Below are positions 7,876 through 15,044 of a stretch of DNA of 32,420 nucleotides, one piece after another; positions within the stretch are counted from its first letter, which is position 1, and the number at the start of each line of letters is the position of its first letter. This stretch comes from CAZEVI01 sp964515615 (lineage in GTDB: Bacteria > Patescibacteriota > UBA1384 > XYA2-FULL-43-10 > CAINNR01), in the NCBI GenBank assembly GCA_964515615.1, contig CAZEVI010000004.1, positions 1 to 32,420 on the forward strand, in the 5' to 3' direction. The notes beneath the pieces were generated by a model. That model was not told the origin of the DNA and made no database searches. It was given only the letters and a program-made list of their open reading frames with translations. The position numbers were made by a program, and so were the translations under genes.

Positions 7876-7897
7876 AAAATATCTTTGAAATGAAACA

Positions 7898-7927
7898 TTG
7901 ACATTGGTATGTTAATTGTGTTGATAT
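7898..7927 (+). promoter_or_regulatory. Promoter of the decayed small plus-strand gene
   Basis: Perfect TTGACA at 7898-7903 and TGATAT at 7922-7927, spacer 18. It is followed by AAGGAGG (7947-7953) seven bases before an ATG, so the expression signals of the dead gene downstream are intact. Confidence 0.5.
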
Positions 7928-7960
7928 AAACCTCTCTAACCACTATAAGGAGGCATTGAG

Positions 7961-8238
7961 ATGCCAAATATTCAGTTCTTCGGATTTACGGAAAAACTTG
8001 CGGACGAATTCATCGCAGATTTGGCCAAGTCGTTACCAATGACGCTGCTTCCCAATCAACGGAAGATGTGCCGATTTATGCCACAACTGGCGATTCGGCT
8101 CCGTAAATTCTCATTCGCGACAATGATCCCGAGCGAGCAATTCGAATCAAAGACGTGCTGCAGAAACCCATCAGTTGCCTACGCGGCTCGCCGGACGTCG
8201 AAATCGAAACTATACTAAGCTTTATTATTTTTATTTGA
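7961..8238 (+). pseudogene. Small hypothetical gene with a frameshift and an in-frame stop
   Basis: The gene starts well (AAGGAGG, ATG, MPNIQFFGFTEKLADEFIADLAKSL), then loses frame near 8033-8036. The frame two bases on continues sensibly as TNDAASQSTEDVPIYATTGDSAP. It meets TAA at 8104-8106, then goes on as ILIRDNDPERAIRIKDVLQKP and DVEIETIL to TGA at 8236-8238. Read as one protein it would be about 92 residues with an alpha/beta pattern. The continuous frame from the ATG ends at 8216-8218, but after the break its product is basic and protein-unlike. I do not recognise the family. One deletion plus one C-to-T nonsense change (CAA to TAA) would explain it. Confidence 0.6.
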
Positions 8239-8267
8239 GCTTATTATATCAAATTTAGCTCAAATAA
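8231..8267. repeat. Perfect 10-bp inverted repeat
   Basis: TTATTTGAGC (8231-8240) and GCTCAAATAA (8258-8267) enclose 17 bases. No T tract follows on either strand. The same GCTCAAAT/ATTTGAGC core forms the hairpins beside tRNA-Leu(GAG) at 31941-31958 and 32087-32104. Confidence 0.5.
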
Positions 8268-8297
8268 TTGTAAAAGTGCTTTAATTTCGTAATAAAT

Positions 8298-8399
8298 CTA
8301 CTTTTTTTCAAGGTAGCCCCAACTCGATGGCTCCAGAAGACCCTGACGATCGCTAATAATTGCTTTTCCGCTTGCCCGTCTGACACTTTCCAATGCCAT
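8298..8399 (-). CDS. Possible 33-residue micro-ORF or gene remnant
   Basis: ATG at 8397-8399, TAG at 8298-8300. The product has a protein-like composition (MALESVRRASGKAIISDRQG..., ending SSWGYLEKK), but there is no nearby Shine-Dalgarno and I recognise no family. It is the only gene candidate in the otherwise empty stretch 8239-8562. It may be the tail of a vanished gene. Confidence 0.22.
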   Translation of the reverse strand: MALESVRRASGKAIISDRQGLLEPSSWGYLEKK

Positions 8400-8509
8400 G
8401 TTTTTTTATTGCACTCCCCATTTTCCACAGTTCAAACCAACACCTAAATTAAACTAAATCACAAATATATTTATGTTTGTCATTTCTATCTTATCGAGAT
8501 CTTCCGAAT

Positions 8510-8565
8510 GTGACCCTGCGGAAATCTTTCAAAAGGTCCCTCCACTTCGGTCAAGATGACAGTCA
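8510..8565. repeat. Repeat-like fragment abutting the 3' end of the Y-family polymerase gene
   Basis: On the minus strand this holds TGACCGAAGTGGAGGGACC then TTTTGAAAGATTTC, similar to intergenic repeats seen in many genomes. It begins at the stop codon of the polymerase gene. Confidence 0.35.
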
Positions 8566-9792
8566 ATGCCGAATGTTATACCTTGGTCGTCCGAAGGGGA
8601 TACGGTCGGGAGCCGAATCTTTTGCTGCAAATGCTGAAGCCGGGTGAATGAAGCCAACGCCAAAATCATCATCAATTTTATCCATTGCTTCGGAAATTTT
8701 GCGGGATTTTTCAATTTCCGGCAGAATTGATATTTGCGTCGTTCGCGAACTTGATAAATTAAAAACCGAAACCGAAACATAACTTGGATTTGAGTACCAA
8801 TTACAATCTTTCAACATTTCAAAAACGTTTGATGTGAAACTTCGCGTATCAGAAAAAGGGGAGACTCTCCTGCTTTTTTTGAAACTAGGTCCGTCGTAAA
8901 AAGAAATGGCAACAAAAATTCCACCGGCGAAAAATCCTTCAGCCCGTAAACGGGAAGCGGCTTTATAGATTAATTTTCTAAGAACTGATTTTGCGCCGGC
9001 AGGTGAGCGATACTCCGGCGCCAAAACATGTGAGTGGCCGATAGTCTTAGTGAATGTCGCATAATCATCAACCTCATAACCACGCAAACGATAGTGCCAA
9101 AGTCGGCCGCCGTGATTCAAAACTGCCCGCAACTTTGGCAAATCGGCTTGAAAAAAGTCTAGGGGATTGGCAATTCCCGAATTTTTCAGCCGAAATTCAA
9201 GTGCATGATTTATTCCAGTAATATCAAGTAATTTTATACCACTGTAAAACTCCTGCAAATTTTTTAACTGAACAATTGTTAATCCGTCCGGCTTTTTGCG
9301 CTCCCCCGCCATTTTGGCCAAAAATCGGTTTGGTCCAATCCCAATCGAGCAGGTGAGAAAATCGCCAACATCCAAGCGAATTTTATCTTTTATCGCCTGT
9401 CCCAGTTTTGTTGCTACCGACAAATTTTGCTCATATGATGTCAGATTGATAACAAACTCATCGATTGATAATGTTTGGTAGTGCGGTGTAAAACTTTCAA
9501 TAACTTTTTTTATCTCTTTGTGATAAATCATATAAAGTGCTGGCCGCGACTCAATAATTTTGATGTTATGATACAGCTTCTTCGCCTCTTTAACTAAACA
9601 GCCGGTTTTAACGCCGAAATTCTTCGCTTCCCGCGAGGCGGCGATAATGCAACCAGTTCCGCCAATATACGGTGCAATGCCAATAGGTAGCCCACGCAAA
9701 GGCGGCTGAACTTGTTGTTCGACCAACGCAAAAAAAGAGTTCATATCTAAAAATAACGTTTGAAAATCCTTTGGTTTATCAGTAATGCTCAT
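8563..9792 (-). CDS. dinB: Y-family DNA polymerase (DinB/UmuC type)
   Basis: 409 residues, typical of DNA polymerase IV or V catalytic subunits that copy past damaged bases with low fidelity. The palm motif FLDMNSFFALVE carries catalytic Asp16 and a likely steric-gate Phe. LSIDEF holds Asp111 and Glu112. CSIGIGPNRFLAKMA and KKPDG are the finger and palm signature. A helix-hairpin region (LDITGINHALEFRL) and the little-finger domain (SVLRKLIYKAASRLR) follow. The usual SIDEAFLD motif is shortened to SIDEFVIN, as in some UmuC relatives. The last 30 residues end DRIPFGRPRYNIRH and lack an obvious beta-clamp motif. It stands alone between greA and a decayed zone. DinB versus UmuC cannot be settled here. 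Confidence 0.88.
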   Translation of the reverse strand: MSITDKPKDFQTLFLDMNSFFALVEQQVQPPLRGLPIGIAPYIGGTGCIIAASREAKNFGVKTGCLVKEAKKLYHNIKIIESRPALYMIYHKEIKKVIESFTPHYQTLSIDEFVINLTSYEQNLSVATKLGQAIKDKIRLDVGDFLTCSIGIGPNRFLAKMAGERKKPDGLTIVQLKNLQEFYSGIKLLDITGINHALEFRLKNSGIANPLDFFQADLPKLRAVLNHGGRLWHYRLRGYEVDDYATFTKTIGHSHVLAPEYRSPAGAKSVLRKLIYKAASRLRAEGFFAGGIFVAISFYDGPSFKKSRRVSPFSDTRSFTSNVFEMLKDCNWYSNPSYVSVSVFNLSSSRTTQISILPEIEKSRKISEAMDKIDDDFGVGFIHPASAFAAKDSAPDRIPFGRPRYNIRH

Positions 9793-9834
9793 AAACTAAT
9801 TATAGAACAAAACCCGAACAAGTTGCAAATAAAA

Positions 9835-9866
9835 AAGACCGCCTAATTTCTTAAGCGAGTTTTTTC
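9835..9866. terminator. Weak terminator-like hairpin between greA and the polymerase gene
   Basis: Stem CGC-TAA (from 9840) with TTA-GCG (to 9857), one mismatch. T runs flank it on both strands: six T at 9860-9865 on plus and TCTTTTTT on minus. It would serve greA on the minus strand. The stem is short, so confidence is low. Confidence 0.35.
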
Positions 9867-9958
9867 TGTCACTCTAATTTTCAGTTTTATTGTTTGAGGT
9901 TCATGCCGAGAACTATTTGATTAGTTTTCGCTTCGTTCGAGCAATATTCACAAAATCG

Positions 9959-10417
9959 CTATGTTATTTTTTTGATTTTGAATTTCTGCTCTCCAGCTGG
10001 AGTTTCAACTTCAACTTTATCCCCACTCTTGTGGCCCATAATTGCTTTGGCGATCGGCGAAGAAACGGAGATTTTACCGGCAAGCGGATCGGCTTCGGTA
10101 GCGCCGACAATATCGTATTCTTCTTCACCGTCTGTGGATTTCAAAATGACGTGAGAGCCAATGGCCACAACGCCACCGCCGCCTTTTTTGTCGGCCATTC
10201 GGCCGTGAGACAGTTTGTATTCAATTTCAGCAATTTTTCCGGCAATGAATGCTTGCTTTTCTCGTGCTTGATGATAGTCAGCATTTTCCGAGAGATCGCC
10301 AAGCTCGCGAGCAGATTTAATTTGCTCGGCGACTTCCTTTAAATCCTCGTTTTTCAATTTAACAAGTTCTGCTTCGAGTTTTTCCCGTCCACTGTCAGTT
10401 AGAATAATTTCTTCCAT
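9959..10417 (-). CDS. greA: Transcription elongation factor GreA
   Basis: 152 residues from the chosen start (family about 158). GreA enters the RNA polymerase secondary channel and stimulates cleavage of backtracked RNA. Residues 1-75 form the coiled-coil hairpin, with the acidic tip in ELGDLSENADYHQAREKQ. Residues 80-152 are the FKBP-like domain (GSHVILKSTDGEEEYDIVG, ISVSSPIAKAIMGHKSGD). An in-frame ATG nine codons upstream (10442-10444) would add MGDFCLGNI, which is not conserved. The ATG at 10415-10417 is preceded by AGGA six bases upstream, so I prefer it. The gene follows mrdA in the same direction but has its own -10 and a hairpin in its leader. Confidence 0.94.
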   Translation of the reverse strand: MEEIILTDSGREKLEAELVKLKNEDLKEVAEQIKSARELGDLSENADYHQAREKQAFIAGKIAEIEYKLSHGRMADKKGGGGVVAIGSHVILKSTDGEEEYDIVGATEADPLAGKISVSSPIAKAIMGHKSGDKVEVETPAGEQKFKIKKIT

Positions 10418-10433
10418 AATGTTTCCTAAACAA

Positions 10434-10454
10434 AAATCCCCCATCGGGATTACT
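10434..10454 (-). promoter_or_regulatory. Hairpin in the greA leader
   Basis: Minus strand AATCCC pairs with GGGATT around a short loop, followed by TTTGTTT, just upstream of the greA Shine-Dalgarno. It could stop mrdA read-through, stabilise the 5' end of greA mRNA, or act as a weak attenuator. Confidence 0.4.
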
Positions 10455-10469
10455 ATTTATTAATACTTC

Positions 10470-10501
10470 ATTATACTATGTGATCAGCCAAAAAAAGTCA
10501 A
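10470..10501 (-). promoter_or_regulatory. greA promoter
   Basis: Perfect TATAAT on the minus strand (10470-10475). The nearest good -35 is TTGACT (10496-10501) with a long 20-base spacer. Expected start is near 10463, just before the leader hairpin. Confidence 0.45.
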
Positions 10502-10575
10502 TAGAAACAAGAAAATTTTTAATTACCCGCTACCAAAAACATCCGGAAATTGAAGAATCTATTTTATATTGAAAA

Positions 10576-12504
10576 TTACTTTTGACTAAAATAATATTTC
10601 AAAATATTGTCAGCCACCGGCTCCGAAACAGTGTAGCCTTCACCCCCGCCTTCGATCATTACCATTATTGAAATTCGCGGATTTTCATAGGGTGCATAAG
10701 CTTCAAACCAGGCATGTTCTTTTTGATTATTCATAAACTGAGCAGTTCCGGTTTTGGCGGCTGATGTTACCGGCAAATCTTGAAGCATTCGCCCCGATCC
10801 GGCTGATGAAGTAACCGCCAAGCGCATTCCAGCTTGAACCGCCGAAATGCTACTTGCCGACACCATATCTTGTCGCTGGATTTCTGGCGTGAAAGTTTTG
10901 ACCGTTTTCCCGCTGGAATCCACAATTTCTTTCACTAATTGCGGCTTCATTAATTTGCCACCGTTAGCGATCGCTGACAAGGCATTTAACATTTGTAGCG
11001 GTGTGGTAAGTAAATCCCCCTGACCAATTCCCAGGTGATAAGTGTCGCCAATATACCATCCTTCTCCCCGCTGTTGCTGTTTCCACTCGGGAGTCGGCAC
11101 TAAACCACTTGCCTCCGACGGTAGATCAATTCCGGTTTTGGCACCAAATCCAAAAAGTGATAGGTATTTGTCAATTCGGTCAACTCCAAGCCCTTTTATC
11201 TTGTCATACCCACCAGCCAATGCGTAAAAGAATATATCATTGGACTCGGCAATCGCTCTTGCGACATTGGTAACTCCAGTGTGATATTTCCAATCTGGAA
11301 ATTTATATTCACCAATTGAAATTTCCGGCGGCGTTTCAATCGCTGTGCTCGAACTTATGACGCCTTCGTTTAATCCGGCAGCCGCCATCACAATTTTGAT
11401 AACCGATCCCGACGGATAAACTCCCAATGTTGCTCGATTCAAAAGCGGCAAATTCGGATCACTGAGTAACTGTTTATAAGCGGTGTTATCAAGCTTCCCC
11501 TCAAAGATATTATTATCATATGCCGGCAGTGAAACCATTCCCAAAATCGCTCCGGTTTGCGGATCTTGGGCAATCACTGTTCCAGAGGTCGATCCGGTTC
11601 CGGAGTTAGCAATTCCTGTTGCTAACTCGGTCGCCATTATCTGCTGAAGATTATAGTCAATGTTCAAAGTTATATTATCTCCAGTTACCGGTTGTAAATT
11701 ATCGACATCAGTTAAAGTCCTTAAAACCTTTCCAAAAGAATCAACTTCAACTTTCTCAACACCCGGCGTGCCGCGTAAATAATTTTGATAAGTTTTCTCG
11801 AGCCCGCTTTTTCCGGCATATTCGTTCATTAGGTAGTCGGGATTTGTTTTTAATTCATCTTCGGAAACTAAGCCGGTGTAGCCGAGAATATGGGCCAAAC
11901 CAGAATCACTTTTATATTCACGGATTGACTGGGCTACAACGGCAACGCCCGGCATACCGGCGGTATCCTCTTGTAAAATTAGCGCTTGATCGTGGGGCAG
12001 ATCGATTTGAATAATTGTTAATTGTATCGATGTCAGTCCGGCAACATTGACTTTTCTTTCAATTTCATCTGCCGACACGCCTAATAAATTTGATAATTTT
12101 TGATATTCCGCTTTTCGGTCATCTTGATTCTTCGGCAAGTCTGATGGATAAACTCCCAAAACAAAACTTGGTTTATTTCTAGCTAACCAAATCCCTTTGA
12201 CATCACTAATTACTCCTCGGCTTGAAAGAATACTTCTCGGGCGTATGCTGTTACCCTCAGCCAAGTTTTGATTTTTCGAAGCACTGATTACTTGCAGAAA
12301 AAACAATCTCGACGCCAAAAGTAAAAAAACAATCGCAATGAAGATTTTGATAATTGATACCGACCCTTTTTCTTGATGTTGTTCGAGTTTCATCTGCCCT
12401 TCAAGAACCTGATCGGTGTATTCAAAATCACAATCATCCGGTTTGTTAGCTTTTCTCTTTCTTTTGTCTCCCAAAAGATTTGGGAAATTTCCAAAAATAT
12501 CCAT
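10576..12504 (-). CDS. mrdA: Penicillin-binding protein 2, cell-elongation transpeptidase
   Basis: 642 residues, normal for a class B PBP. It cross-links peptidoglycan outside the membrane as part of the elongasome with MreBCD and RodA. It has a basic cytosolic N-terminus of about 50 residues, one membrane anchor near 50-71, a pedestal domain (RPRSILSSRGVISDVKG, then the GLVSEDELK and GKSGLEKTYQ region) and the transpeptidase domain. The active-site motifs are all present: SVIK with nucleophile Ser367 and Lys370, SND at 421-423, and KTG at 584-586. ATG at 12502-12504 lies 7 bases after the mreD stop, so it is the last gene of the mreBCD operon. RodA is not in the window. Confidence 0.95.
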   Translation of the reverse strand: MDIFGNFPNLLGDKRKRKANKPDDCDFEYTDQVLEGQMKLEQHQEKGSVSIIKIFIAIVFLLLASRLFFLQVISASKNQNLAEGNSIRPRSILSSRGVISDVKGIWLARNKPSFVLGVYPSDLPKNQDDRKAEYQKLSNLLGVSADEIERKVNVAGLTSIQLTIIQIDLPHDQALILQEDTAGMPGVAVVAQSIREYKSDSGLAHILGYTGLVSEDELKTNPDYLMNEYAGKSGLEKTYQNYLRGTPGVEKVEVDSFGKVLRTLTDVDNLQPVTGDNITLNIDYNLQQIMATELATGIANSGTGSTSGTVIAQDPQTGAILGMVSLPAYDNNIFEGKLDNTAYKQLLSDPNLPLLNRATLGVYPSGSVIKIVMAAAGLNEGVISSSTAIETPPEISIGEYKFPDWKYHTGVTNVARAIAESNDIFFYALAGGYDKIKGLGVDRIDKYLSLFGFGAKTGIDLPSEASGLVPTPEWKQQQRGEGWYIGDTYHLGIGQGDLLTTPLQMLNALSAIANGGKLMKPQLVKEIVDSSGKTVKTFTPEIQRQDMVSASSISAVQAGMRLAVTSSAGSGRMLQDLPVTSAAKTGTAQFMNNQKEHAWFEAYAPYENPRISIMVMIEGGGEGYTVSEPVADNILKYYFSQK

Positions 12505-12511
12505 ATAAAAA

Positions 12512-13021
12512 TTATTTAAAATTGGAGATAATTATTCTCTCTCGTTTTACCTGTGGGTTTAGAAATAAAAATATTTTGTATGATAGATAATACAAAATTA
12601 CACCAATTGTCGTATTTTGTAACGACGAGCTGATTAACGGCGGGAGGAAAAAAAAGGCAAATCCGTTTCTAATTAACAGTTCCATCAAATTAGCGATAAT
12701 TGATGCTGAAAAAAATATCGGGATTGAAAAGATGGCTGACGGATAAGAAATTATTCTTTTGCTCAAAAGAATTGTCCAGATGACGATGACAAAAAAGTCG
12801 GGAACAAGAATGTAAATAATCGCAACGCCAGAGATTATTGATGCTACAATTGACGAGATTAACAAAAATACGCCAGCCTTTCGCAAAGAACCGTAATAAA
12901 GAAATATTAGCGTTAAGACTAAAATTAAATCAAAACCGCCTCCGTAAATTTTTAGCGACGGCAAAACCGTAGTTTGAAAAACGGCAACCAATATTGAAAG
13001 TAAAATTGTTAATATCCACAT
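12512..13021 (-). CDS. mreD: Rod shape-determining protein MreD
   Basis: 169 residues, very hydrophobic, with about five membrane segments, as in MreD. MreD is an inner-membrane partner of MreC and the elongation machinery. The sequence itself is poorly conserved: it opens MWILTILLSILVAVFQTTVLP and ends in a basic tail (KRERIIISNFK). The call rests on size, topology and position between mreC (8 bases upstream) and mrdA (7 bases downstream). ATG at 13019-13021. The tight spacing points to co-transcription. Confidence 0.88.
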   Translation of the reverse strand: MWILTILLSILVAVFQTTVLPSLKIYGGGFDLILVLTLIFLYYGSLRKAGVFLLISSIVASIISGVAIIYILVPDFFVIVIWTILLSKRIISYPSAIFSIPIFFSASIIANLMELLIRNGFAFFFLPPLISSSLQNTTIGVILYYLSYKIFLFLNPQVKRERIIISNFK

Positions 13022-13029
13022 TTATATTC

Positions 13030-13821
13030 CTATATTCCAGTTACCACGGACAGATACTCCAACTTTGAAAAATTGACCGGCGAATTAATTCCATATGTTT
13101 TAAAAATATCCGATTTGATTGAAACCTCCTCTTCGGCTGTCCCGACATAAATTCCCTTTGGCAATTTGCCACCAAGACCGGAGGTGATAATTTTCTCCGC
13201 CGAAGCAACAACAGTGTCCAATGGAATACTTTCAATTTGCATTCCGGAGATGCCACCAACAAGAACTCCGGTCGTTCTCGAATTTTGTAGCATTACCTGA
13301 ACAATTGAGTCTTTGCTGGTAATTAGCATTACACGCGAACTGTCGGCGGAAACTTGATCAACTTTTCCAACCAAAACTCCGAGAGAAACCACAGCCTGAC
13401 CGGTTTTAACACCATTGTTCGACCCCTTGTCAATCATAATAGTTCCAAAATAATCAGTCGGATCAAGACCAATGACATCGGCTAAAACCAGTTCCATCTC
13501 CGGATGAACACTGCTGTAATTTAACTGTGATTTTAGATTTTGGTTTTCAATGCCAAGTTCGTCCATTTTTGATTGATCGACTCGGGCAGACGCCAAATCG
13601 GCCATAAGTTGCTGATTTTCTTTCCGCAAATCTCCAATCTCCAAAATCAGTGAAAAGAAATTGGCGGTATTCCGACCAAAAGAGATTAGCGGTTTTAACA
13701 CCGGTCGAGAAATATTTCTGACAATACCGACGGAAAAACTATTCACCGGAGAAGGTACCACAAAAACCAATGTTAAAATAATTATTGCCATCAGCCAAAT
13801 TATTATCCCTCGTCGTTTCAT
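13030..13821 (-). CDS. mreC: Rod shape-determining protein MreC
   Basis: 263 residues. MreC is a bitopic protein that links MreB to the periplasmic synthases. The signature parts are in order: a short basic N-terminus, a membrane segment at about 7-25, a coiled coil around 62-100 (LRKENQQLMADLASARVDQSK, then ENQNLKSQL), and two beta-barrel subdomains. The latter hold DPTDYFGTIMIDKGSNNGVKTGQAVV and GLGGKLPKGIYVGTAEE, both typical of MreC. ATG at 13819-13821. It lies 54 bases after mreB and 8 bases before mreD. Confidence 0.94.
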   Translation of the reverse strand: MKRRGIIIWLMAIIILTLVFVVPSPVNSFSVGIVRNISRPVLKPLISFGRNTANFFSLILEIGDLRKENQQLMADLASARVDQSKMDELGIENQNLKSQLNYSSVHPEMELVLADVIGLDPTDYFGTIMIDKGSNNGVKTGQAVVSLGVLVGKVDQVSADSSRVMLITSKDSIVQVMLQNSRTTGVLVGGISGMQIESIPLDTVVASAEKIITSGLGGKLPKGIYVGTAEEEVSIKSDIFKTYGINSPVNFSKLEYLSVVTGI

Positions 13822-13875
13822 CTTTATAATTTCAAATTAATGCTAGATATTTTAAATGAATAAAAGCGGTAAGTT

Positions 13876-14928
13876 TTATTTTTTGTAACGATTTGGCAAC
13901 AAAACTTCCGACAGTAGGTCAATGTCTTCCAAGACAATTCCCGCCCCGCGAACAACCGAAGTTAGCGGATCATCGGCAATGTGAACTATTGTTTTGGTTT
14001 CGATTGAGATTAATTTATCCAATCCTCGCAAAAGTGCTCCGCCGCCGGCTAAAATTATTCCTCGATCCATAATATCGGCAATTAACTCCGGCGGAGATTC
14101 CTCCATTGTAACTTTGATTGCTTCGACAATTGCCACCACCGATTTACCAATCGCCCGACTAATCTGCTCGTTGGAAACAACAATCTCCTTCGGCAAGCCG
14201 GTTACCAAATCCCGTCCTCTCATTGGCGCTTCCAGTTTATCTTTTAGCGGCAGTGCCGAACCAACAGCAATTTTAATCTCCTCCGCCGTCCGCTCACCCA
14301 AAAGCAAATTAAATTCGTCGCGGGCAAACTCAATTATGTCGGCATTCATTTCATCTCCGGCAATTCGTAACGATCTGGAAGAAACAATTCCTCCCAAGGA
14401 GATAATCGCCACTTCGGTAGTCCCACCACCAATATCAACGATCATATTCCCCGATGGATCTTGAACCGGCAGTCTGGCGCCGATCGCTGCGGCGATCGGC
14501 TCTTCAATTAAATAAACTTCCCTGGCTCCGGCGTTAATTGCCCCTTCTTCAACCGCTCGTTTTTCAACTTCCGTTACTCCATAAGGAATGCCTATAACTA
14601 CTCTCGGATGAGGAAAAAGCGAGAACTTTTCCCGATGAACTTTTTCGAAGAAATATCGTAGCATTTGCTCGGTAACTTCAAAATCGGAAATTACGCCATC
14701 AACCAACGGACGGACGGCAACAATGTGCGACGGAGTTCGGCCAACCATTCTCTTCGCTTCTTCCCCAATTGCTAAAATCTCTTTGGTTTTTTTGTTAATT
14801 GCTACAACCGAAGGTTCAGAAATTACAATCCCTTTTCCCTTGACGTAAACTAAAGAGTTGGCAGTCCCCAAATCAATCCCAATATCGTGAGACAAACGAT
14901 CAAAGATAAAATTAAAAGGGTTTCTCAT
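13876..14928 (-). CDS. mreB: Rod shape-determining protein MreB (bacterial actin)
   Basis: 350 residues, full length. MreB polymerises on the inner membrane face and guides side-wall peptidoglycan synthesis. The phosphate-1 motif DIGIDLGTANSLVYVKGKG lies at about residues 15-33. PLVDGVISDFEVTEQMLRYF and the phosphate-2 and adenosine motifs (IVDIGGGTTEVAIISLGG, GGGALLRGLD) follow. The N-terminal MRNPFNFIF is amphipathic and could bind membrane. ATG at 14926-14928. First gene of an mreB-mreC-mreD-mrdA operon with a promoter about 60 bases upstream. It implies a rod-like or elongating cell. Confidence 0.97.
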   Translation of the reverse strand: MRNPFNFIFDRLSHDIGIDLGTANSLVYVKGKGIVISEPSVVAINKKTKEILAIGEEAKRMVGRTPSHIVAVRPLVDGVISDFEVTEQMLRYFFEKVHREKFSLFPHPRVVIGIPYGVTEVEKRAVEEGAINAGAREVYLIEEPIAAAIGARLPVQDPSGNMIVDIGGGTTEVAIISLGGIVSSRSLRIAGDEMNADIIEFARDEFNLLLGERTAEEIKIAVGSALPLKDKLEAPMRGRDLVTGLPKEIVVSNEQISRAIGKSVVAIVEAIKVTMEESPPELIADIMDRGIILAGGGALLRGLDKLISIETKTIVHIADDPLTSVVRGAGIVLEDIDLLSEVLLPNRYKK

Positions 14929-14985
14929 TTAATTATTTAAAAATAATGACAAAAAATGGGAGACAATTATCCCCGTTTCAGATAC

Positions 14986-15014
14986 AGCATAATAGATCAT
15001 ATTAAAAAAATCAA
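14986..15014 (-). promoter_or_regulatory. Promoter of the mreBCD-mrdA operon
   Basis: Minus strand TTGATT (about 15009-15014), a 17-base spacer, then TATGCT (about 14986-14991). Expected leader is about 50 bases. Coordinates of the -10 may be off by one base. Confidence 0.5.
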
Positions 15015-15044
15015 ATCTTTGGTCGTAATTAGTTTTTTGCCAAT

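Noticed and set aside
9890..10342. Long plus-strand frame antisense to greA
   Set aside because: It is a shadow of greA, whose motifs are unmistakable on the minus strand.
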